Positions 51,482-60,271 are shown, numbered from the stretch's first letter. The stretch: 64,000 nt of DNA from Allomeiothermus sp035760705 (GCA_035760705.1 DASTSL010000114.1:55131-119130), one strand, 5' to 3'. Notes: a model not told the origin generated them from the letters alone. Numbers and translations: made by a program.

Positions 51482-51916
51482 ATGGGAAGGTCTTTGCTCG
51501 TGTTGTGGTTTCTCCTCTCGGCGGGTCTGGTCTCGGCCCAGACCCTCAAGCTCGAGGGCGGCTGGGTGCGGTTGGTGCCCGGCCCCACCACCGCCGCCTA
51601 CCTGACCTTGAGTAACCGCGGTTCCACCCCCATCCGGCTGGTCGCGGTGAGCAGCCCGGTCGCCGCTAAGGTCGAGATGCACCAGACGGTCTCGATGGAC
51701 CATGGCGGGATGGGGGACGCCAAGGGGATGCGCCCGGTGGAGGTCATCGTGGTCCCGGCCAAGGGCCAGGTCGAACTCAAACCCGGCGGGATGCACCTGA
51801 TGATGGTGGGACTCAAACGACCCCTCAAGGAAGGGGAGAAAATCCTTCTCATCTTCAAGCTCGAGGGCGGGAAAACCTTCGCGCTGACGCTGCCGGTTCG
51901 TCTCGAGGCGCCTTAA
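51482..51916 (+). CDS. Periplasmic copper chaperone PCuAC
   Basis: A 144-residue exported protein, signal peptide residues 1-20 (LLVLWFLLSAGLVSAQ). The copper motif is present as M66-H67, M83, H105 and M107 (the M-x21-H-x-M part is exact); the first spacing is longer than the usual H-x10-M because of an SMDHGGMGDAK insertion rich in His and Met. In Thermus thermophilus this protein delivers Cu(I) to the CuA site of ba3 oxidase together with Sco. It is followed 22 bp later by a Sco gene. Confidence 0.93.
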   Translation: MGRSLLVLWFLLSAGLVSAQTLKLEGGWVRLVPGPTTAAYLTLSNRGSTPIRLVAVSSPVAAKVEMHQTVSMDHGGMGDAKGMRPVEVIVVPAKGQVELKPGGMHLMMVGLKRPLKEGEKILLIFKLEGGKTFALTLPVRLEAP

Positions 51917-51938
51917 TCCCGGGAGTACGCTAAAGGCC

Positions 51939-52589
51939 ATGACCGAACCTACCCCCCTTCCTGGTGGACCTCCGGCTCGCCGGCGCTCGTTCTGGTTGCC
52001 GGGGGTGTTATTGGTGCTGATCCTGGGCGGCCTGGGCTATCTGGCCTACACCCGCTTCGACAACTATCAGCCCTACGGGACCCCGCTCCTGAACCCCCGC
52101 CTGGCCTACGACTTCAACCTCACCGATAACAAGGGGGAGCCCTTCCGGCTCTCCTCCCAGCGGGGCAAGGTGGTGCTCCTCTTCTTCGGGTTCGTCAACT
52201 GCCCGGATGTCTGCCCCACGACCTTGCTCGAGCTGCAAAAGGTCTACCAGGCCCTCACCCCCCAAGAGCGCGCCCGGGTGCAGGTGATCCTGATCTCGGT
52301 GGACCCCGACCGCGACACCCCGGCGGTGCTCGACAAGTACGTGACCTTCTTCAATCCTAGCTTTATCGGGCTCACCGGGACCCCGCAACAGATCGCCGAG
52401 GTGGCCAAGCCCTACGGGGTCTTTTATCAGAAGAGCGCCATCAAGTCGGCCAAAGAGTACAACGTCGACCACACCGCCAGCACCTACCTGATCGATCCCA
52501 AGGGCCAACTGCGGCTCATCTACGGCAATGGCAAACCCGCCGAGACCCAGCGGATGGTTCAGGACGTGCGCTGGGCGTTGAAGAACTAA
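51939..52589 (+). CDS. SCO1/SenC family copper chaperone/thiol-disulfide protein
   Basis: A 216-residue membrane-anchored Sco protein. One transmembrane helix (LPGVLLVLILGGLGYLAYT, residues 20-38), then a thioredoxin fold with C88-x3-C92 (NCPDVCPTT) and copper ligand His178 (NVDHTASTYLIDP). Sco reduces or metallates the CuA site of cytochrome oxidase, working with PCuAC. It closes the operon before a hairpin terminator. Confidence 0.95.
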   Translation: MTEPTPLPGGPPARRRSFWLPGVLLVLILGGLGYLAYTRFDNYQPYGTPLLNPRLAYDFNLTDNKGEPFRLSSQRGKVVLLFFGFVNCPDVCPTTLLELQKVYQALTPQERARVQVILISVDPDRDTPAVLDKYVTFFNPSFIGLTGTPQQIAEVAKPYGVFYQKSAIKSAKEYNVDHTASTYLIDPKGQLRLIYGNGKPAETQRMVQDVRWALKN

Positions 52590-52597
52590 TAACAAGG

Positions 52598-52664
52598 GGA
52601 GAAGAGGAGAAAAAGCAAACACAAGAGCAGTGAGGGTCTCTTGCTCCCCTTCTCCTCCTTTTAG
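52598..52664 (+). terminator. Probable terminator of the copper operon
   Basis: An outer stem (GGAGAAG at 52598 with CTTCTCC at 52649) and an inner stem (CAAGAG with CTCTTG, 52622-52643) are followed by TCCTTTT. The stem is interrupted, so efficiency is uncertain. Confidence 0.55.
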
Positions 52665-52690
52665 CTTCTAACTTCCAGCCCCGCTGGGGG

Positions 52691-52696
52691 TATACT
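52691..52696 (+). promoter_or_regulatory. -10 element of the LEA-like gene
   Basis: TATACT, about 50 bases before the ATG at 52747. No good -35 at standard spacing is seen. Confidence 0.4.
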
Positions 52697-52746
52697 CACC
52701 TCACCGCCTATCGAAGACGGAATCCAAATAGCGGAAGGGGCTAGCT

Positions 52747-53154
52747 ATGAACGAAGATAAGCCGAACGTGGCCGAACAGGCCAAGGAAGCTGTGGATAAC
52801 GTTGTGGATAAAACCCAGGAGGCCGCCGGCGGGTTGCTGGGCGGTCTGGGCAAGATGGTCGAAGGCCTCAAGGACCGGGTGGAGGGCGTGGTCGAGCAGG
52901 CCAAGGATAAGGTCGGGGACGTCCGGGAGCAGATCGACGCCCAGGGGGGCATCAGCGGCATGGCCCGCAACCTGGCCGAAGAAGCCAAGGAGCGTTTCGA
53001 GCAGGCCAAGGATCAGGTCGAGAACTACGTGGAAGCCAAGGGCGGCCTGGGTGGTGCGGTCAAGGATTTGGCCGAGCAGGCTAAGGACAAAGCCCAGGAC
53101 ACCATCGAGGCGGTGCGGGACCGGCTGGACGGGGACGACGAGAAGAAGGCCTGA
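52747..53154 (+). CDS. LEA-like hydrophilic repeat protein
   Basis: A 135-residue highly charged protein without hydrophobic segments except a short Gly-rich stretch. Imperfect 11-mer-like repeats of EQAKDKV / EEAKERFEQAKDQV / EQAKDKAQDTIEAV type run through residues 8-130. This is the composition of group 3 LEA and related stress proteins, which fold as amphipathic helices on drying. Own promoter and terminator indicate a monocistronic unit. A link to desiccation tolerance is by analogy, and no RDRM-like operator is seen upstream. Confidence 0.75.
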   Translation: MNEDKPNVAEQAKEAVDNVVDKTQEAAGGLLGGLGKMVEGLKDRVEGVVEQAKDKVGDVREQIDAQGGISGMARNLAEEAKERFEQAKDQVENYVEAKGGLGGAVKDLAEQAKDKAQDTIEAVRDRLDGDDEKKA

Positions 53155-53228
53155 GGCGGAAAGGGATGCTCGTTTCGGAGCGCTGTTTGCTCCGCGGCTA
53201 GAGGGTAATCAAAGCCCAAGTTTCTCGG

Positions 53229-53250
53229 GGGGCGGTCTAACCGCCCCTTT
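53229..53250 (+). terminator. Rho-independent terminator of the LEA-like gene
   Basis: GGGGCGG, TCTAA, CCGCCCC (53229-53247), then TTT. Strong 7-bp GC stem. Confidence 0.8.
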
Positions 53251-53283
53251 CACGTTCTCATCCCAATAAGGAATAATGCAGCC

Positions 53284-54204
53284 ATGCAGACCGCTATACA
53301 TTCCCGGTTGGAGACCCTCGAGCACGTGCTGGCAGGCCTCATGCGGCGGTATCAGGAGCGGGTTCCCGCCGTGGCGGGGATCCTCGAGGCCATGGTCCAG
53401 GAGGGCATGATCGCTCGAGCGGAGGACATCGAAAACGACCACATCGCCTTCCGCACCCTGGGCGTGCCACAACTCGGCATCCGCTCGCTGGAAAAGATCT
53501 TTCTCCACTACGGCTATGAGCGCCGCGACCGCTATTACTTCGAGACCAAGAGGCTCAACGCCCACTGGTACGCCCCACCCGAGCCCCGCTTCCCGCGCAT
53601 CTTCATCAGCGAGTTGCGGGTGGATGACCTCTCCGAGGTGGCCCGGCGGATCATCACCTCCTACACCGACGAGGTGAGGAGCGACCCGGTGGACGATCTC
53701 GACCTCGATGACGGGCAGGAGGTGGACGCCTTCTTGCACCGCGCCCTCTGGCGCTTGCCCACCTATGCCGACTACAAACGGCTCGAGGCCGAGAGCGAGT
53801 ACGCGGCCTGGGTGATCTATAACCGCTACTACCTCAACCACTACACCGTCTCGGTGCACAACCTCCCCGAGCCCTACGACGACCTGGCCCGCTACAACGA
53901 CTTCCTCGAGGCCCATGGCTTCCGCCTCAACGACTCCGGTGGGAAGATCAAGAAGAGCCCAGACGGTCTGCTGCTGCAAAGTTCCACGGTGGCCGAGATG
54001 ATCCAGGCCGAGTTCGCCGGGGGCGAAAAACACCTCATCTCGGGCTCCTACGTGGAGTTCGCTGAGCGCCGGGTGTTGCCGCAGTATGCGCACCTGCCCA
54101 AGGAGGCGATCACCCGCGAGCACCGCCGCGAGGGCTTCGAGGCCGGGAACGCCGACAAGATCTTCGAGAGCACCTATACCAGCCAGACCGGGCGCTCGAG
54201 CTAG
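53284..54204 (+). CDS. DUF1338 family protein, 2-oxoadipate dioxygenase/decarboxylase-like
   Basis: A 306-residue protein of the DUF1338/HglS family, which uses iron(II) and O2 to convert 2-oxoadipate to 2-hydroxyglutarate in lysine breakdown. Candidate metal ligands fit the family: His in ENDHIAFRT (about residue 58), His in LNHYTVSVH (about 195) and Glu in YVEFAERR (about 258). The start of the gene is the ATG 12 bases after TAAGGAAT. It stands alone between terminators. A 14-bp tandem duplication spans its stop codon (54198-54225). Confidence 0.85.
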   Translation: MQTAIHSRLETLEHVLAGLMRRYQERVPAVAGILEAMVQEGMIARAEDIENDHIAFRTLGVPQLGIRSLEKIFLHYGYERRDRYYFETKRLNAHWYAPPEPRFPRIFISELRVDDLSEVARRIITSYTDEVRSDPVDDLDLDDGQEVDAFLHRALWRLPTYADYKRLEAESEYAAWVIYNRYYLNHYTVSVHNLPEPYDDLARYNDFLEAHGFRLNDSGGKIKKSPDGLLLQSSTVAEMIQAEFAGGEKHLISGSYVEFAERRVLPQYAHLPKEAITREHRREGFEAGNADKIFESTYTSQTGRSS

Positions 54205-54254
54205 CGGTCGCGAGCTAGCGGTCGGTGGTAAGGTACGGTGCGCTGTGCCCTTAC

Positions 54255-55937
54255 TCAGTTCGGCAACTCCACCACCCATAGGTTCCGGTCCTGCGCATTC
54301 ACGAACACCACCCGCTTGCCATCCGGCGAGACCTGCCACTGGTCGTTGCTGACCTTGGCGCCGAGGTCTATCAGGGTCCGGGTCTGGCCGGTCGCGGCGT
54401 TGTATTCGCGCAGCAGGTGGGTCTTTACCCCGGGCTCGAGGGCGATGTACAGCAGCCGGTCTTGGTCGCGCCAGCGGTAGGAGCCGAACCAGGGGAGTTT
54501 ACGCACCGTGCCCCCCCGCGAGGTCACGAACATCCCGTTGCGCTCCTTGGCGTCAAAGGCCACGTAGTAGGCGATCCAGTGCCCGCCCGGACTGGGGAGG
54601 ACGCCCCTCAGGTTGAGTGCTTGGGTTAGGGTGTGGCGCTGATCGCGCTTGAGGTCCAACACCTCCATCACCCGCAGGGAGTCGGGGGTAGGTTTGCCTA
54701 CCAAGAGCAGGGTATCGGGGTCCAGCCAGGCTTGCAGACCCCCGCCGTAGAGCGCGGCGACCCGGCGCGGCTTCCCCCCCAGTTCGCTGACAAAGACCTG
54801 GCTGCTACGGGTGTCGAAGTTGCCGCGGTCGGCGGTCACGGTCCAGGCGACCTGGGCGTTCTTGGGCGACCAGAGCAGGTTGCCGCCGCCGGTATCTAGG
54901 CTGAAGCGCTTTCCATCCGAGCGGCGCAGGACGGTGCTGGGGGAGCCCGGCTGGACCGCGTAGGCGAAGTCGGGGGAGTAGAAGGCCAGCGGGAGGAGCG
55001 GTTGTGGGACGGCAGGATTGTCCACCGCCACCCCGTAAAGGCCCAGCGGGGCCTGGGGGCCGGGGCGGTCCAGAAACAGAACTTGGCTCGAGTCCGGGCT
55101 CCACACCGGCTGGACGCAGCAGCCCCCGCTGGTGAGGCGGCGGGGCTTCCCCGCGCCGGGTGCGCTGTAGGCGGTGGGGTGGAGACGCGCTACCTCCAGA
55201 CCGGGGAACTTTCCGGTAAGGCTGGGCAGGCGGGTGCCCGGGCCGGGCGGCCAGGTGCTGGCGAAGTTGTTGAGCAAGGCCCCTCCCCGCCGGGCCGGGG
55301 GCTGGTCGTCGAGCTGCTGCCAGCGGCGGGGGTTGGCGAGGTCCCGCTGGAAGCTGCGCCCGGCGCCCCCCAGGGCCAGGGTATCCCAGTCGGCGTCGAG
55401 GTAGAGGATGGGGTTAAAGAAGCGCTGGTGCGAGGAGTCGCGGATCTCCAGGTGCAGGTGCGGGGCAGAGGTGCAGGTGAACTGCGAATCGCCCGAGAGC
55501 GCGATCACCTGCCCCCGCTTGACCCGGGTCCCCACCTTGAGCGAGGGCCGTTTGAGCAGGTGGCCGTAGAGGCTTGAGAGCCCCCCGCCGTGGTCGATCA
55601 CCAGGTTGTGGGGCGGGGCCCCATGGGGTCCGTCCACCTCCACCACCACCCCGTCCCCGATGGCTACCACCGGGGTTCCGCAACGGGCCGAGAGGTCGAG
55701 GCCGAAGTGCAGTCCCTGACCGGCCCGGTAGTCGCTGTCCCGCCGCCGGTAAGCGCCGGTGGTGTTGCCGTAGGGCTGGCCTAAGAGCCAGGTGTCGGGG
55801 CCCGGCGGGGTGGCGAAGGGCAGGCCGAACTGCCGGGCGGGCTTGGCAATCTTGGAGTCGGGGAGGGGCTCGGCGTAGTGGGCGATAGCGCCCGACAGGA
55901 GGAGCGCCAGCCCTACCCCCAAGTAAGACCGGGACAT
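54255..55937 (-). CDS. Secreted M23 metallopeptidase fused to a TolB-like beta-propeller
   Basis: A 560-residue exported protein. I use the ATG at 55937, which begins a signal peptide (LGVGLALLLSGAIAHYA). Residues about 75-180 are a LytM/M23 domain with H-x3-D (HFGLDLS) and the HLHLEI zinc motif. Residues about 260-555 form a WD40/TolB-like propeller (VWSPDSSQVLFLD; PSPGGHWIAYYV; VSPDGKRVVFVNAQD). M23 domains cleave peptidoglycan cross-bridges; the propeller may target it or bind protein partners. The combination is unusual. Confidence 0.85.
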   Translation of the reverse strand: MSRSYLGVGLALLLSGAIAHYAEPLPDSKIAKPARQFGLPFATPPGPDTWLLGQPYGNTTGAYRRRDSDYRAGQGLHFGLDLSARCGTPVVAIGDGVVVEVDGPHGAPPHNLVIDHGGGLSSLYGHLLKRPSLKVGTRVKRGQVIALSGDSQFTCTSAPHLHLEIRDSSHQRFFNPILYLDADWDTLALGGAGRSFQRDLANPRRWQQLDDQPPARRGGALLNNFASTWPPGPGTRLPSLTGKFPGLEVARLHPTAYSAPGAGKPRRLTSGGCCVQPVWSPDSSQVLFLDRPGPQAPLGLYGVAVDNPAVPQPLLPLAFYSPDFAYAVQPGSPSTVLRRSDGKRFSLDTGGGNLLWSPKNAQVAWTVTADRGNFDTRSSQVFVSELGGKPRRVAALYGGGLQAWLDPDTLLLVGKPTPDSLRVMEVLDLKRDQRHTLTQALNLRGVLPSPGGHWIAYYVAFDAKERNGMFVTSRGGTVRKLPWFGSYRWRDQDRLLYIALEPGVKTHLLREYNAATGQTRTLIDLGAKVSNDQWQVSPDGKRVVFVNAQDRNLWVVELPN

Positions 55938-56127
55938 GTTCTTGATTGTGCGGGTAAAAGCCAGCGCTAGGATGAGGTGGTTCACCAAAATCGCCCGGTG
56001 GCAGGCCTCACCTCGCGGTCAGCTAGGCTTTCCAAGAAAAACCGCGGGCGAATCTGCCCTCGGCAGAACCCAGGCGGTGCGCCGCCGCAGAAAAACGTTT
56101 TCTCCTCCACCAATCGGTGGATATGGG

Positions 56128-56349
56128 CCTAGATAGGTTGCGTCAGCCTTAAGTATGAGCTAGATTCTCTGTGTAGTGGAAGCCAATAAATCGGTGTCGC
56201 CTCAACCTGGTGGCTTAGTGCTTGCCGTAGATAGCGGTGAATGTATGGGTCGCCCTGTGTTTCGCGCGGGCAATCTATGTGCTTGCCAGACCGCGACCAC
56301 CGCTCGAGCCCACAGGCTCGAGTTTTGATTGTTTCCACTCGAGGAGGTC
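56128..56349. promoter_or_regulatory. Divergent upstream region with leader hairpin before the ABC transporter operon
   Basis: A 222-bp region without a gene. At 56303-56322 a perfect 8-bp stem (CTCGAGCC, CACA, GGCTCGAG) is followed by TTTTGATTGTTT, and the ribosome site GAGGAGG comes only about 20 bases later. No clear promoter pair was identified. Confidence 0.5.
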
Positions 56350-58077
56350 ATGATGAAAAAACCCCTGCTCGCCGCAGCCCTAGCGCTGGGCCTGGGTCTG
56401 GCCCTGGCGGCCACCCCGGCCAACACCCTGGTCATCATGGAGGATGCCGACATCCCCACCCTGGACCCTGGCCAGGCCTACGACTCGGCCTCGTACGAGT
56501 TCATCGAGAACATCTACGAGACCCTGGTCACCTACAAAGGCAAGAGCGTCTCCGAAGCGGCCCCCTTGCTGGCTACCTCCTGGACCATCTCCGGTGACGG
56601 CAGAACCTACACCTTCACCCTGCGGCAGAACGTCAAGTTCCATAGCGGCAACCCCTTCACCTGCGCCGACGCCGAGTACACCCTGCGCCGTGACCTGGTT
56701 ACCAACAACTCCGACTCGGGCAACTGGTACCTGAGCGACGCCATCCTAGGCACCTCTTCCAACGCCAACGACGACAAGAGCGTGACCTTCGCCAAGATCG
56801 CCAACGGGGTCAAGTGCAACGCCCAAGGCCAACTGGTGCTGACCCTGCCCAAGCGCGACCCGGCCTTGCTCTACAAGCTGGCCGCCAGCAACATGTCCAT
56901 CATTGACAAGAAGTGGGCCATCGGCCTGGGCGAGTGGGATGGCACCGAGGCCACCTGGAAGGAATGGATCGGCAAGGACCTCACCGACTCCGAACTCTCC
57001 AAGAAGCCCTCCGGCACCGGGGCCTACCAACTGGTGCGCCGCGAGGCCAACAGCGTGGTGCTCAGGGCTTTCGACGGCTACTGGGGCGGCAAGCCCAAGA
57101 TCGAGAACGTGGTCTGGCAGCTAGTCAAGGAGCAGGCCACCCGCATCGAGGCCCTCAAGAAGGGCGACGCCGACATCGCCAGCATCGGCCCGCGCTCCTC
57201 ACTCTCGCAGGTTCAGGGTACTCCTGGCCTGAAGGTCTACGACGGGATCACCAACAACGCCTCCACCGCCATCTTCATGAACGAGAACATCAAGGACCCA
57301 GCCATTCTGGGTTCGGGCAAGCTGGACGGCAACGGGATCCCGGCCAACTTCTTCGCCGACGTGAACGTGCGCAAGGGCTTCGCCTACTCCTTCGACTACG
57401 ACCGCTATATCAAGGAAGTCCAGCTCGGCAAGGGCACCAAGCGCACCATGCTGCTGCCGGACAGCTTCTTCGGCTACGATCCCAGCGTCAAGACCTATAG
57501 CTATGACCCCAAGCTGGCCGAGGCGTTCTTCAAGAAGGCCTTCGGTGGCCAGCTCTGGCAAAACGGCTTCGTCCTGAACGCTAGCTACCGGGCCAACTCG
57601 GTCGCGGCCCAGACCGCGATGGAGATCCTCAAGACCAACATCGAGAAGCTTAACCCCAAGTTCAAGGTCAACCTCACCGCCAAGCCCTGGTCGGACTTCC
57701 TCAAGAACTCGCAACAGGGCAAAGAGGCCATGATCATCATCGGCTGGCTTCCCGACTACGCCGATCCCGACAACTTCCTTTACACCTTCTATAGCTCCAA
57801 CGGGTACTACTACCCCCGCAGCAACTTCAAGGACAGCCTGATGGACAGCCTGCTCGAGCAGGCCCGCCAGACCACCGACCCGGCCAAGCGCAAGGCCCTT
57901 TACAGCCAGGTCGGCAACCGCGCCTACGAGCTGGCCCCCTACATCAACGTGCCCGCCGGGCAGGGCTTCGTGGTCTACAGCGACAAGATCAAGGGGCTCG
58001 AGGAGAACGCCAACATCATGTTCTCCGGCATCACCCTCTCCCCCTGGAAGAACCTCACCAAGGGTTCCGGTTTGTAA
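56350..58077 (+). CDS. ABC transporter substrate-binding protein, peptide/nickel type (SBP_bac_5)
   Basis: A 575-residue periplasmic binding protein. The signal peptide is MMKKPLLAAALALGLGLALA, with GAGGAGGTC just before the ATG (a second ATG follows immediately). The family signature VKFHSGNPFTCADAEYTL and the APLLATSWTISGDGRTYTF stretch are clear, as is YEFIENIYETLVTY. It binds oligopeptides or similar and hands them to the two permeases downstream. Codon use is strongly biased to C- and G-ending codons, as in highly expressed genes. Confidence 0.92.
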   Translation: MMKKPLLAAALALGLGLALAATPANTLVIMEDADIPTLDPGQAYDSASYEFIENIYETLVTYKGKSVSEAAPLLATSWTISGDGRTYTFTLRQNVKFHSGNPFTCADAEYTLRRDLVTNNSDSGNWYLSDAILGTSSNANDDKSVTFAKIANGVKCNAQGQLVLTLPKRDPALLYKLAASNMSIIDKKWAIGLGEWDGTEATWKEWIGKDLTDSELSKKPSGTGAYQLVRREANSVVLRAFDGYWGGKPKIENVVWQLVKEQATRIEALKKGDADIASIGPRSSLSQVQGTPGLKVYDGITNNASTAIFMNENIKDPAILGSGKLDGNGIPANFFADVNVRKGFAYSFDYDRYIKEVQLGKGTKRTMLLPDSFFGYDPSVKTYSYDPKLAEAFFKKAFGGQLWQNGFVLNASYRANSVAAQTAMEILKTNIEKLNPKFKVNLTAKPWSDFLKNSQQGKEAMIIIGWLPDYADPDNFLYTFYSSNGYYYPRSNFKDSLMDSLLEQARQTTDPAKRKALYSQVGNRAYELAPYINVPAGQGFVVYSDKIKGLEENANIMFSGITLSPWKNLTKGSGL

Positions 58078-58087
58078 ACCCACTTTG

Positions 58088-58117
58088 GCCTCGCGCCGCT
58101 CATGAGCGGCGCGGGGC
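58088..58117 (+). promoter_or_regulatory. Intercistronic hairpin between SBP and permease genes
   Basis: A perfect 22-base GC-rich palindrome (58092-58113, half-site CGCGCCGCTCA) extended by several pairs on each side. It is not followed by a T-run. Such stems protect the upstream message and keep the binding protein more abundant than the permeases. Confidence 0.7.
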
Positions 58118-58149
58118 TCCTGAAAAAACCGAGAATCAGGAATAAGGGA

Positions 58150-59178
58150 ATGTTCGCTTTTATCATCCGACGCCTGGCCATCCTTCCGGTGGTGCTTTTG
58201 GCGCTCACTTTGGTGATCGTCGGCCTGCTGCAATTCCTGACCCCCGCCGAGCGGGCCGCGGCCTACGTCACCAGCGAGCAGCAACTCCGGAACCTGGATA
58301 AGATCATCCGCGACAAGGGCCTCGATCAGCCCTTCCTGGTGCAGTACTGGAGCTGGCTGAAGGAGGCCGTCCGGGGGAATTTGGGCTTCTCCAAAGCCTC
58401 CAACAAGCCGGTCACCGAGACCATCGCCGAGCGCTTCCCGGCTACCCTCGAGCTGACCCTCTACGCCCTGGTACCGCTCCTGGGTTTCGGGGTCTGGCTG
58501 GGCACCCTGGCCGGTCTGAACAAGAACAAGTGGATCGACCAGTTCGCCCGGGTCTTCGCGGTGATCACCTACAACATCCCCACCTTCGTGCTGGGGATCC
58601 TCCTGCTGGTGGTGTTTTACGGGGCATTGGGGATCGCCCCGGGCCCGGGCCTGATCTCCTCCGAGACCCAGGTGGCCCTGCTGATCAACCCGGTCCCCCG
58701 GGTCACCGGGCTGCTCAGCATCGACGCGCTCCTGGCCGGGAACTGGTCGGTGTTTTGGGACGTGCTGCACCACCTCTTGCTGCCGGTCATCACCCTGGCG
58801 ACCATCTCCACCGCCACCCTGATCAAGGTGACGCGGGGGGCGATGCTCGAGGTGCTCTCGCAGGACTACGTGCGCACCGCCCGGGCCAAGGGCCTACCCG
58901 AGCGGGTGGTGAACCTCAAACACGCCCGCCGCAACGGGCTGATCCCGGTCGCCACCCTGGGCGGCTACACCGTGATCGGCCTCTTGCAGGGGGCCATCAT
59001 CACCGAGAGCATCTTCGGGCTCCCCGGCATCGGCTCCTGGGGGGTGGACGCGGCGGGCAAGTTCGACGTGCCCGGGCTTTTGGGGTTTGCCCTGTTGGCC
59101 GGGGTCATCGTGGTGGTCGCCAGCCTGCTGGTGGACGTGCTGTACGCCCTGATTGACCCCCGGGTGAGGTTCGACTGA
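58150..59178 (+). CDS. ABC transporter permease, DppB/OppB type
   Basis: A 342-residue permease with six transmembrane helices. The ATG at 58150 (MFAFIIRRLAILPVVLLAL) has AGGAATAAGGGA upstream. The long first periplasmic loop, RFPATLELTLYALV, and the EAA motif region (DYVRTARAKGLPERVVNLKHARRN) are present. It forms the channel with the following DppC-like protein. Confidence 0.92.
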   Translation: MFAFIIRRLAILPVVLLALTLVIVGLLQFLTPAERAAAYVTSEQQLRNLDKIIRDKGLDQPFLVQYWSWLKEAVRGNLGFSKASNKPVTETIAERFPATLELTLYALVPLLGFGVWLGTLAGLNKNKWIDQFARVFAVITYNIPTFVLGILLLVVFYGALGIAPGPGLISSETQVALLINPVPRVTGLLSIDALLAGNWSVFWDVLHHLLLPVITLATISTATLIKVTRGAMLEVLSQDYVRTARAKGLPERVVNLKHARRNGLIPVATLGGYTVIGLLQGAIITESIFGLPGIGSWGVDAAGKFDVPGLLGFALLAGVIVVVASLLVDVLYALIDPRVRFD

Positions 59179-59179
59179 T

Positions 59180-60226
59180 ATGGCCGCCGTACAGGGCACC
59201 ACCCCCGCTCCTCCCTCCGCCCGCAGCCAGTTCTGGAACTCGCGGGCCATGCGCCGCTTCCGCCGCAACCGCTTGGCGGTGTTCGGGCTATTTCTGGTGT
59301 TGCTGTTCATCCTCATCGCCGCGTTCGCCCCGCTCCTGGCCCCCCCGCCCAAGGTGGGGAACAACTGTCTGCGCGACCTCGGGGCCAGCGAGAGTGGGCA
59401 GGTCTACAACGTCTTCGCTGGGGTCTTCTGGAAAGCCCTTGTGGCCCCTCCGCAAAGCTGTTACATGACCGCCCGCGTCAACTTCCAGGCCCAGCCCTCG
59501 CCGCCCCTCCAGCCCGTGCAGAGCGACGTGGGGGAGGTCCGCCCGTTGATGGGGACTTCCAACGGCTACGACATCTGGTACGGCTTGGTGTGGGGTACTC
59601 GCACCGCCTTCATGCTCTCGCTCTCGGTGGTGTTCTTTCAACTCCTGATCGGGGTGGTACTGGGGGCCATCTCGGGCTATTTCGGGGGCTGGGTGGATAA
59701 CTTCATCCAGCGTATCATCGACATCATCTTTGCCTTCCCCAGCCTGGTGCTGATCATCGTCATTACCTCGCTCTTGGGGAAAAGCCTCAGCAACGTGATC
59801 CTGGCCTTCGTGGTGGTGGGCTGGGCCGGGTACGCCCGATTATTGCGCGCCGAGGTGCTCAAGGTGCGTTCGCTCGAGTTCGTGGACGGGGCCAAGGCCA
59901 TCGGGGCCACTGACTGGCGCATCATCTTCCGTCACGTGCTGCCCAACGCCCTTACCGCCCTTACCGCGGTGGTGGTGCTGGACCTGGGCTCGGTGCCGCT
60001 GGCGGCGGCGGCCCTGTCGTTTTTAGGCATCGGGCTTCCCCCTGGCTATGCCGACTGGGGGCAGATCGTGAGCGCGGCCCGGGCCTGGATCCAGGGGCCG
60101 CCGGGGCAACCGCTAGCCTACTGGTACGTCTCGTTTTTCCCGGCCATGACCATCATCCTCTTCGGGTTGGGTTGGAACTTGTTGGGCGACGCCTTGCGCG
60201 ACGCTCTCGACCCCCGGGAAACCTGA
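59180..60226 (+). CDS. ABC transporter permease, DppC/OppC type
   Basis: A 348-residue permease whose ATG begins one base after the DppB stop. It has the MRRFRRNRLAVFGLFLVLLF start, the EAA motif in FVDGAKAIGATDWRIIFRHVLPN, and a C-terminal PRET. A longer periplasmic insertion (about residues 50-115) follows TM1. No ATPase genes follow; the operon ends at a terminator, so the ATP-binding subunits are encoded elsewhere. Confidence 0.92.
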   Translation: MAAVQGTTPAPPSARSQFWNSRAMRRFRRNRLAVFGLFLVLLFILIAAFAPLLAPPPKVGNNCLRDLGASESGQVYNVFAGVFWKALVAPPQSCYMTARVNFQAQPSPPLQPVQSDVGEVRPLMGTSNGYDIWYGLVWGTRTAFMLSLSVVFFQLLIGVVLGAISGYFGGWVDNFIQRIIDIIFAFPSLVLIIVITSLLGKSLSNVILAFVVVGWAGYARLLRAEVLKVRSLEFVDGAKAIGATDWRIIFRHVLPNALTALTAVVVLDLGSVPLAAAALSFLGIGLPPGYADWGQIVSAARAWIQGPPGQPLAYWYVSFFPAMTIILFGLGWNLLGDALRDALDPRET

Positions 60227-60244
60227 AGGTCTTTGGGTAATTGC

Positions 60245-60271
60245 ACCCCGTGGTTTTCCCACGGGGTTTTT
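60245..60271 (+). terminator. Rho-independent terminator of the peptide ABC operon
   Basis: ACCCCGTGG pairs with CCACGGGGT (60245-60267), then TTTTTAG. It lies 19 bases after the dppC-like stop. Confidence 0.9.

Noticed and set aside
53209..54339. 376-codon antisense frame over the DUF1338 gene
   Set aside because: Antisense shadow; it also crosses the LEA-gene terminator.
57199..58773. 524-codon antisense frame across the SBP and DppB genes
   Set aside because: It spans two genuine genes and their hairpin, and its residues mirror their codons.
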